The notes beneath the pieces are model-generated. The model searched no databases. It was given only the letters and a program-made list of their open reading frames with translations, and was not told where the DNA came from. 64,000 bases of DNA, from contig CAVZOP010000015.1 of the NCBI GenBank assembly GCA_963776935.1, forward strand, positions 248,001-312,000, read 5' to 3'. Positions within the stretch are counted from its first letter, which is position 1, and each line of letters begins with the position of its first letter. A program made the position numbers and the translations under genes. Shown in pieces: positions 58,158-64,000 of this stretch. This DNA is from JALOLG01 sp963776935. GTDB taxonomy: Bacteria; Actinomycetota; Acidimicrobiia; Acidimicrobiales; Ilumatobacteraceae.

Positions 58158-59483
58158 GTGACCCCCGCTGCCGAACCCGCGAGCCGTCGCGCCCCATTCC
58201 CCGAGGGCACCCTCCCCGTCGGTATCGCGTTGCTGATCGCGGGCGTCGCGACCTATGCGTTCTTCAAGGTCGGCAAGAGTGCGCTCGGTGGTGACGAGGA
58301 GTTCAAACCGATTTCGGCGCTGTGGTTCGCCACGTTCTCGCTGGCGCCCGGGTTCTTCCTCCCGCTCGAACAAGAGCTCGGGCGAGCGCTCGCCCACCGC
58401 CGAGCCACCGGCGAGGGCGGCCAGCCCGTCGTCCGGCGGGTGGTGTTGCTCGGTGCGATGCTCGCCGGTGTCGTCCTCCTCGCCCTCGCCATTCTCAGCC
58501 CGGTGATCACGGAGCACTACTTCGACGGCGACTGGGTCATGATGGGGGCGCTGGCGGTGGCGTTCGTCGCCTACGCGCCAGCGCATCTCGCCCGTGGCAT
58601 CTGCTCGGGAACCGGACGCTTCCGCGACTACGCGGTCATCATGGGATCCGATGGCGTCGTGCGCATCCTGCTCTGCATCATGCTCGCGGCCATCGGCGTC
58701 ACGGCCGCCGGACCGTACGGGCTCGCGGTCGGGCTGGCTCCGCTGTTCGCGGTCGGCCTCGTCACCGTACGCGGACGCCTGAAGACACAGCCCGGCCCAG
58801 AGTCGACCTGGAACGAAGTGACGCCGAACCTCGGCTGGCTGCTCATCGGCTCCGTGTTCGGCGCCGCGCTCCTCAACGCCGGCGTCGTCGCCGCCACCCT
58901 GCTGGCCGACGACGAAGAGGCCGAGCTCGTCACCCACTTCGCGTTCGGCGTCCTGTTGGCGCGGATCCCGCTGTTCATGTTCCAAGCGGTCCAGGCGGCG
59001 CTGCTGCCGAGGCTGTCGAGGCTCGCCGCCCGCAATGAGCTGGTCGAGTTCCGCTCCGGCCTGCGAGCTCTGATGATGATCGTCATCGGGGTCGGCGTGG
59101 TCGGCACCACGGGTGCGTTCATCCTCGGTCCGTTCGTGATCGAGAAGTTCTACGACGCCGAGCTCAGCGGCCGGACCCTCGCCATGCTGGCCCTGTCGAG
59201 CGCCTGCTACATGATGGCGCTGGCGACCGCACAGGCCGTGATCGCGTTACAAGGTCACGCCCTCGTGGCACTGGGCTGGGCCATCGGCTTCTGCACGTTC
59301 GTGCTCACGACCTGGCTCGCCGGCGATCAGCTGTTCCGCCGGATCGAGATCGCATTGCTCGCTTCGAGCATCGCGTCGATGATCACGTTCGCCGTGGTGT
59401 TGCGCTCGAAGCTCGCCACCGGCGTCGTCCCGTCGGGCGCCTCGGTGATGGACGCCATCACCACCCATCCGCTCGAGACCTGA
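58158..59483 (+). CDS. Wzx/MATE-like polysaccharide flippase-type membrane protein
   Basis: About 441 residues, twelve or more helices. The order of segments is that of the MOP superfamily (oligosaccharide flippases): LLIAGVATYAFFKVGKSALG, LWFATFSLAPGFFLPLEQEL, AHLARGICSGTGRFRDYAVI and LARIPLFMFQAVQAALLPRL, the last a typical Wzx signature. It would move lipid-linked oligosaccharides across the membrane, fitting the nearby glycosyltransferases. GTG 58158 is assumed; GTG 58149 is also in frame. The 104-base gap before it shows no further gene. Confidence 0.8.
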   Translation: MTPAAEPASRRAPFPEGTLPVGIALLIAGVATYAFFKVGKSALGGDEEFKPISALWFATFSLAPGFFLPLEQELGRALAHRRATGEGGQPVVRRVVLLGAMLAGVVLLALAILSPVITEHYFDGDWVMMGALAVAFVAYAPAHLARGICSGTGRFRDYAVIMGSDGVVRILLCIMLAAIGVTAAGPYGLAVGLAPLFAVGLVTVRGRLKTQPGPESTWNEVTPNLGWLLIGSVFGAALLNAGVVAATLLADDEEAELVTHFAFGVLLARIPLFMFQAVQAALLPRLSRLAARNELVEFRSGLRALMMIVIGVGVVGTTGAFILGPFVIEKFYDAELSGRTLAMLALSSACYMMALATAQAVIALQGHALVALGWAIGFCTFVLTTWLAGDQLFRRIEIALLASSIASMITFAVVLRSKLATGVVPSGASVMDAITTHPLET

Positions 59484-59513
59484 GCGCGGCCGCCGCGGCC
59501 GCGCTCGCTCGTG

Positions 59514-60512
59514 CTACGACGGCATCTCGATCCCGGCCTTCTTCGCCTCGACCTGGAGATCGTGGGCGACCATCGTCTTGACGAGTCCCTCGAAGTCGAC
59601 CTCGGTCCGCCAACCGAGTTGCTCGCGTGCCTTGGTCGGATCGCCGATCAGCAGATCGACCTCGGCCGGGCGGAAGAACTTCGGATCCTGGCGCACGAAG
59701 CGCGACCAATCGTCGATGCCGACCTCGCGGAAGGCGAGATCGACCAGCTCTTCGATCGAATGCGCGGTTCCGGTGGCGATCACGAAGTCGTCCGGCTCGT
59801 CCTGCTGCAACATCATCCACATCGCCTTGACGTAGTCGCCGGCGTAGCCCCAGTCACGCTTGGTGTCGAGCGTCCCCATCACCAGCTCGTGCTGCAACCC
59901 GAGCTTGATGCGGGCGGCGGCGTTGGTGACCTTGCGGGTGACGAACTCGATGCCGCGCCGTGGTCCCTCGTGGTTGAACAGGATCCCGCTGCACGCGTAC
60001 AGCCCGTAGCTCTCGCGGTAGTTCACGGTGATGTCGTGGCCGAACACCTTGGCGCAGCCATATGGACTGCGGGGATGAAATGGTGTCTTCTCGGTCTGGG
60101 GTGTCTCGCGCACCTTGCCGAACATCTCCGACGACGACGCCTGGTAGAACCGGATCGGGTTGTTCTGCGTGCCTCCGACCATGCGGATCGCCTCGAGCAT
60201 GCGCAGCACTCCGAGACCGGTGACGTTGGCAGTGAGCTCAGCCTGGTTGAAGCTCAGCGCCACGAACGAGATCGCCCCGAGGTTGTAGACCTCGTCGGGT
60301 TGCGACAGCTCGAGGGCGGCGACGAGCGACGGCAGATCGGCCAGATCACCTGGGATCGTCTCGATGTACGGCATCTCCTCGAGCAGCTCCGCGATCCGCG
60401 GGTTGCTCTGGCCCTTCACCATGCCGTAGACGTCGTAGCCTTCGCTGTGCAGGAACTCGGCCAGATGGTGGCCGTCCTGGCCGGTGATCCCGGTGATGAA
60501 GGCACGTGGCAT
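59514..60512 (-). CDS. gmd: GDP-mannose 4,6-dehydratase
   Basis: 332 residues from ATG 60512. Extended SDR enzyme with MPRAFITGITGQDGHHLAEF (GxxGxxG), NLGAISFVALSFNQAELTAN, the catalytic YQASSSEMFGKVRETPQTE with Thr/Ser-Glu, PFHPRSPYGCAKVFGHDITV (YxxxK) and FNHEGPRRGIEFVTRKVT. It converts GDP-mannose to GDP-4-keto-6-deoxymannose, the precursor of GDP-fucose or rhamnose-type sugars. AGGAG lies about 13 bases upstream. No GDP-fucose synthase follows, so the end product is open. Divergent from the GT4 gene. Confidence 0.93.
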   Translation of the reverse strand: MPRAFITGITGQDGHHLAEFLHSEGYDVYGMVKGQSNPRIAELLEEMPYIETIPGDLADLPSLVAALELSQPDEVYNLGAISFVALSFNQAELTANVTGLGVLRMLEAIRMVGGTQNNPIRFYQASSSEMFGKVRETPQTEKTPFHPRSPYGCAKVFGHDITVNYRESYGLYACSGILFNHEGPRRGIEFVTRKVTNAAARIKLGLQHELVMGTLDTKRDWGYAGDYVKAMWMMLQQDEPDDFVIATGTAHSIEELVDLAFREVGIDDWSRFVRQDPKFFRPAEVDLLIGDPTKAREQLGWRTEVDFEGLVKTMVAHDLQVEAKKAGIEMPS

Positions 60513-60547
60513 TGGCGAGAGTGCTCCTGATGTGCGCGAGATGTGTG

Positions 60548-60575
60548 CTGGCACCGCTTGCGGCCGGCGTGCCAG
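60548..60575. promoter_or_regulatory. Inverted repeat in the gmd/glycosyltransferase divergent gap
   Basis: CTGGCAC (60548-60554) and GTGCCAG (60569-60575) around 14 bases; 36 bases upstream of the gmd start. It could be an operator for one or both divergent genes or a leader hairpin of gmd mRNA. Confidence 0.4.
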
Positions 60576-60630
60576 TACGTCAGATGGGCGTTGGCGAGTC
60601 TAGGGCGGGCTAGCGTGGATCAGGCTCACC

Positions 60631-61725
60631 ATGGACCCCATCACCGTCGCCATTGACGTCGGCCCGTTGCATGGGCACCGGACGGGAGTGGGTCTCGCGG
60701 TCGACCATCTGACAACGGCGCTTCGCCTGCGTTTCGACCTCGCCCTGTATCCGTACGTGGTGAGCTTCCGGGCGCCGGCGAGCGACTCGGAGCACAAGCT
60801 CCCGATCCCAGCTGGTCTCGCGACGCGGTTGTGGGCGCATGGCGATCGGCCCCGGGCCGACCGTTGGATGGACGGCGCCGACGTGGTGCACGGCACCAAC
60901 TACGTCGTGCCGCCGAGCCGGCTCCCGACGGTCGTGTCCGTGTACGACTTGTGGTTCCTCGCCAATTCCGACGGGAGCACCGCCGCCGTCAACCGCGCGG
61001 GAGCGGTGCTCCGGCGGGCCGTGAAGCGTGGCGCGTTCGTCCACGTCAGCTCGCAGGCGACGGCCGAGGCGGCTCGCGATCTGCTGGGGACGGATCGGGT
61101 GGAGGTCGTGCACCTCGGCGCCATCCCGCGGCCGACGGGTGTCCTCGAGGACCCCGGCCTCGGGATCGATGGCCGGCCGTTCCTGCTCGCCATCGGCACG
61201 TTCGAACGGCGCAAGTCGCTGCCGACGCTCGTCGCCGCGTTCGGCCACCTCGCCGACCGCCTCGGCGACAGCCTGCTCGTGCTGGCCGGCGCGCCCGGCG
61301 ACGACAGCGCTCGGGTCACCGCCGCCATCGATGCCCTCCCCACCGAGCTGCGGTCCCGGGTGATCTGTCCAGGCCCGGTCAGCGACAACGCCAAGGGATG
61401 GCTGCTCAAACGCTCGTCGGTGCTCGTGTACCCCTCGCTCGACGAGGGCTTCGGCTTTCCCATCCTCGAAGCGCAAGCGGCGGGCACGCCGATCGTCGCC
61501 CGCCGGGCGGGTTCGATCCCCGAGATCGGCGGCGAGGGCGTCGAGCTCGTCGACGGTGACGACCCCGCTGCCTACGCCGCCGCCATCGAACACGTCGTGT
61601 CGAGCGGGATCAGACGTCTCACGCTCCTCGAGGCCGGCTTGCGCAACCTCTCCCGGTTCACGTGGGACCGCGCCGCCGCCGAGATGGAGACGCTCTACCG
61701 GCGCGCCATCACGGAAGCATCGTGA
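60631..61725 (+). CDS. Glycosyltransferase family 4 (GT-B)
   Basis: 364 residues. MDPITVAIDVGPLHGHRTGV and GLAVDHLTTAL form the acceptor-side start; DVVHGTNYVVPPSRLPTVVS and VYDLWFLANSD continue the N-domain. The donor domain carries FLLAIGTFERRKSLPTLVAA and the EX7E-type VLVYPSLDEGFGFPILEAQA, followed by GTPIVARRAGSIPEIGGEG. Retaining nucleotide-sugar transferase; sugar and acceptor unknown. The location between gmd and cofD beside other sugar genes suggests envelope glycan synthesis. The ATG at 60631 is well placed; the downstream cofD gene begins 25 bases after its stop. Confidence 0.9.
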   Translation: MDPITVAIDVGPLHGHRTGVGLAVDHLTTALRLRFDLALYPYVVSFRAPASDSEHKLPIPAGLATRLWAHGDRPRADRWMDGADVVHGTNYVVPPSRLPTVVSVYDLWFLANSDGSTAAVNRAGAVLRRAVKRGAFVHVSSQATAEAARDLLGTDRVEVVHLGAIPRPTGVLEDPGLGIDGRPFLLAIGTFERRKSLPTLVAAFGHLADRLGDSLLVLAGAPGDDSARVTAAIDALPTELRSRVICPGPVSDNAKGWLLKRSSVLVYPSLDEGFGFPILEAQAAGTPIVARRAGSIPEIGGEGVELVDGDDPAAYAAAIEHVVSSGIRRLTLLEAGLRNLSRFTWDRAAAEMETLYRRAITEAS

Positions 61726-61750
61726 ACGGCAGTGTCGTGAAGGCAGGAAC

Positions 61751-62735
61751 GTGACGGCGCGACCGACGGTTGCGGTGATCTCGGGTGGAGTGGGTGCGGC
61801 TCGTCTCCTGCGCGGCATCGTGCGAGTGGTCGATGCCGGCGACGTCACCGCCGTCGTCAACACCGGTGACGACACCGAGCTGCACGGTCTGCACATCTCG
61901 CCTGACCTCGACACGATCACGTACACGCTGGCGGGGGCGATCGACACGGAGCGCGGTTGGGGGCTCGCCGGCGAGACGTGGAACGCGATGGCGGCCCTCG
62001 ATCGGTATTCCTCGGTGCGCCCGCCAGGGTCCGTCGCCGCCCCCACGTGGTTCAACCTCGGCGATCGCGACCTGGCGACGCACCTGTTCCGCACTGCACG
62101 CCTCGGAGAGGGTGCGACGCTCACCGAGGTGACGGCCGAGATCACCAGGGCATGGGGCCGTCGGCGTCGCGTTGCTGCCGATGACCGACGATCGGCTGCG
62201 CACGATGGTGACCGCCGCCGGGCATGGCGAGATCGGCTTCCAGGACTACTTCGTGCGGCTGCACCACGACGTCGAGATCGAATCGGTGCGGTTCGACCAC
62301 GACGGTGCCACGCTGTCAGCGCCGGCCCGCACGGCGCTCCAGACGGCTGACGTCGTGGTGATCGCTCCGTCGAACCCACTCGTGTCGATCGGGCCGATCC
62401 GCGCGATGCCCGGTGTCGACGAGCTGCTCGCCGGGCGCCGCGAGTCGGTCGTCGCCGTCTCGCCGATCGTCGGCGGAGTCGCCCTGAAGGGACCGGCCGA
62501 CCGGATGCTCGCCGAGCTCGGCCACGAGTCGTCGGTCGCCGGTGTCGCCGAGCTCTACCGATCGATCGCGGCGACGCTCGTGATCGATCCCGCCGACGCA
62601 TCGTTGGTCGCCGCGGTCGAGGCGACGGGAATGCGGTGTGTCGTCACACCGAGCGTGATGACGACACTCGAGGTCGCCGCTGATCTCGCCGCGGTCACGC
62701 TCGCCGCCGGACGATCAGCCTCTCAGCGGAGCTGA
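61751..62735 (+). CDS. cofD: 2-phospho-L-lactate transferase (F420 biosynthesis; frameshifted)
   Basis: 327 residues once one inserted C near 62159 is removed (AEITRAWG directly followed by VGVALLPMTDDRLRT); the span then equals 328 codons. CofD/FbiA landmarks: VAVISGGVGAARLLRGIVRV, VVNTGDDTELHGLHISPDLD, GAIDTERGWGLAGETW, FNLGDRDLATHLFRT, and VVIAPSNPLVSIGPIRAMPG. It joins the lactyl/enolpyruvyl-phospho moiety to the deazaflavin Fo. As an essential step in a pathway also represented by the intact cofE in this window, it is unlikely to be a genuine pseudogene. The GTG start has AGGCAGGAAC upstream. Its final codons lie in a duplicated 17-base segment. Confidence 0.88.
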
Positions 62736-62765
62736 GCCAATCAGCACGTCTCAGCGGAGCTGAGC
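62721..62765. repeat. Duplicated 17-base segment holding two convergent stop codons
   Basis: TCTCAGCGGAGCTGAGC at 62721-62737 and again at 62749-62765. Each copy is itself an inverted repeat (CTCAG-cggag-CTGAG). The first copy contains the cofD TGA; the second contains the TGA of the converging epimerase gene, so both genes end in the same sequence read from opposite strands. Confidence 0.88.
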
Positions 62766-63660
62766 GAGTCCTGCGGGCAGGTCGGTCCACGGCGACCACG
62801 CCAGATGGATCCGCGCCCGAACCGGTGAGACGGCGAAGCGCAACAGCTCGTCGGCCGCCGGCGGGCCGTACTCCGGCTCTACTGCGCCGGCTCCGGCAAC
62901 GAGCCCCCACAGATCACGTACCGACGTCTGGGTGCCCGTCCCGACGTTGACCACGAGACCACTGCCCCGCTGCCCCGCCCGCACCAGAGCATCCACGACG
63001 TCGTCGACGAAGACGAAGTCGCGCGTCTGGCGGCCGTCACCGGCGATGTGCGGCCGCGTGCCGCTCACCGCCGCCGCCGAGAACGCGGCGACGACCCCGC
63101 CGTCGGCACGTTGGCGAGGTCCGTACACCGACGAGATCGCCAGCACGGTGAACTCGACCGCGTACCGCTCGCGGTATGTGATCAGCAGATCGACGATCGA
63201 GCGCGCCACGACTCCCCGCACACCACGCGGTTCGAGCTCGCGCTCCTTGATCGGCAGGTCTCGCGCCGCCGGACGGCCGTAGATCGCGGTCGCCGGAACG
63301 GCCACGACCACCTTCGGGATCCCGTGCTGGCGGGCGGCCTCGAGGAGGCCCAGTGTTCGTCCGAACGCGGCCCGCGTGACAGTCGACCGAGACCGATCCG
63401 GACGTCACCGTGGCGAGGTGGTACAGCACGTCGGGCCGGCGCATCGCGAGCAGGCTCCCGGTCTCGCGCGACCCCGCGTCGAGATGGTGGATCTTGAGCT
63501 CGCCGCCGACCGATCGCGCCGCCGAGAGGTTGGCGAGGCTCCCCGACGACAGGTCGTCGATGACGTCGACGGCCTGACCGTCGGCGAGCAGCCGGTCGAC
63601 CAGGTGTGAACCGATGAACCCGGCTCCTCCGACGACCACGACGCTCACCGACACCATCAT
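62751..63660 (-). CDS. NAD-dependent epimerase/dehydratase (frameshifted)
   Basis: 302 residues after removal of one base near 63380 (SGSVSVDVTRAAFGRTLGLL). Extended SDR: SVVVVGGAGFIGSHLVDRLL (GxxGxxG), DVIDDLSSGSLANL, DVLYHLATVTSGS, a shifted catalytic region with AVPATAIYGRPAARD (Ser/Thr and Tyr positions altered from the canonical SS...YxxxK, which should be checked), then AISSVYGPRQRADGGVVAAF and DFVFVDDVVDALVRAGQ. UDP-glucose 4-epimerase or dTDP-glucose dehydratase relatives are closest by motif; the product cannot be fixed. It converges on cofD. Confidence 0.78.
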
Positions 63661-63706
63661 GGCCGCGCTCACGCCTCGAGCGCGCGTGGGCGGATGCGAC
63701 GTGTCG

Positions 63707-64000
63707 TCACCCGGGAGCAGGCAGGCGGGCATCGGTGAGCGTCGTGCCCGCCGGCACTTCGCCGTCGGCACCGATCACCGCGTCGGAGACCACGGCGTCG
63801 GGCCCGACCCGGCCCATCACGATCGATCGTTCGACCCTGGCGCCACGGCCGATCGTGGCCCCCGACAGCACCACCGACTCCGACACCGACGCACCCTCGT
63901 CGACGACCGCGCCGGGACCGATCAGGGACAGGCTGATCACAGCGTTCGCCTCGACCTGGGCGCCGGGCGCGAGCGGATCGACACGCTCGCTGCGGCGCCC
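63707..64000 (-). CDS. C-terminal end of a sugar-1-phosphate nucleotidyltransferase (partial)
   Basis: The frame is open to the window edge. About 97 residues are visible, forming hexapeptide-repeat coils of a left-handed beta-helix: ANAVISLSLIGPGAVVDEGA, SVSESVVLSGATIGRGARVE, and VGPDAVVSDAVIGADGEVPA. This is the tail typical of mannose-1-phosphate guanylyltransferase/glucose-1-phosphate thymidylyltransferase-like enzymes of actinobacteria (the family next to wbbL and manB in mycobacteria). The catalytic N-terminal domain lies beyond base 64000. It is 46 bases upstream of the epimerase gene on the same strand, probably in one operon. Confidence 0.8.
   Translation of the reverse strand, partial: GRRSERVDPLAPGAQVEANAVISLSLIGPGAVVDEGASVSESVVLSGATIGRGARVERSIVMGRVGPDAVVSDAVIGADGEVPAGTTLTDARLPAPG

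Overview
The window is high-GC actinobacterial chromosome with closely packed genes and no rRNA, tRNA, CRISPR array or recognisable transposase. Gene content and order suggest the class Acidimicrobiia (Ilumatobacter-like): F420 biosynthesis genes, Actinobacteria-restricted families (DUF3499, DUF5719) and an order secA - comF - ahcY - Trm112 - manB - DUF3499 - glycosyltransferase - cofD that resembles the secA1/sahH/manB/fbiA neighbourhood of mycobacteria and streptomycetes. That synteny is recalled, not searched. No gap between genes exceeds 300 bases; bases 1-103 hold nothing I can identify.

Region 1 (0.1-20.5 kb) is metabolic. A split spermidine-synthase-like membrane gene pair is followed by a probable island for N-methylated amines. 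It holds two non-pyrrolysine MttB-family methyltransferases, a dimethylglycine/sarcosine-dehydrogenase-like flavoprotein with folate domains, a DgcA/trimethylamine-dehydrogenase-like flavoprotein, a TetR regulator, a double-ACT protein, a complete peptide-type ABC importer (binding lipoprotein, two permeases, fused double ATPase), an iron-type alcohol dehydrogenase and an enolase-superfamily enzyme. Region 2 (20.5-31 kb) is mixed: XRE regulator, desaturase, MOSC, MtfA-like peptidase, AhpD-like, NERD protein, cofE, menB, an ABC-2 exporter, truncated haemoglobin, PRC-barrel protein and a crotonase. Region 3 (31-42.6 kb) is core: ftsX, ftsE, prfB, secA, an ECF sigma module, comF and ahcY. Region 4 (42.7-64 kb) covers cell surface and F420: phosphomannomutase, polytopic envelope proteins, ftsH, a large GT2-membrane protein, a flippase, gmd, a GT4, cofD, an epimerase and the end of a sugar nucleotidyltransferase.

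Two themes cut across these regions. First, about twelve genes are interrupted by an apparent single-base indel (ten insertions, two deletions), including conserved genes such as cofD. A systematic sequence-error origin is more likely than mass pseudogenisation, so affected genes are described as whole CDSs with the break noted. Second, intergenic regions carry many palindromes and short duplications, often embracing gene stop codons. One palindrome family (two copies, 47 of 50 bases identical) brackets a lone AbiEi/DUF559-type gene inserted between prfB and ftsE, where these two genes are normally adjacent. A second, 65-bp element shows a compensatory base change in its stem. These two are the best leads for something undescribed.
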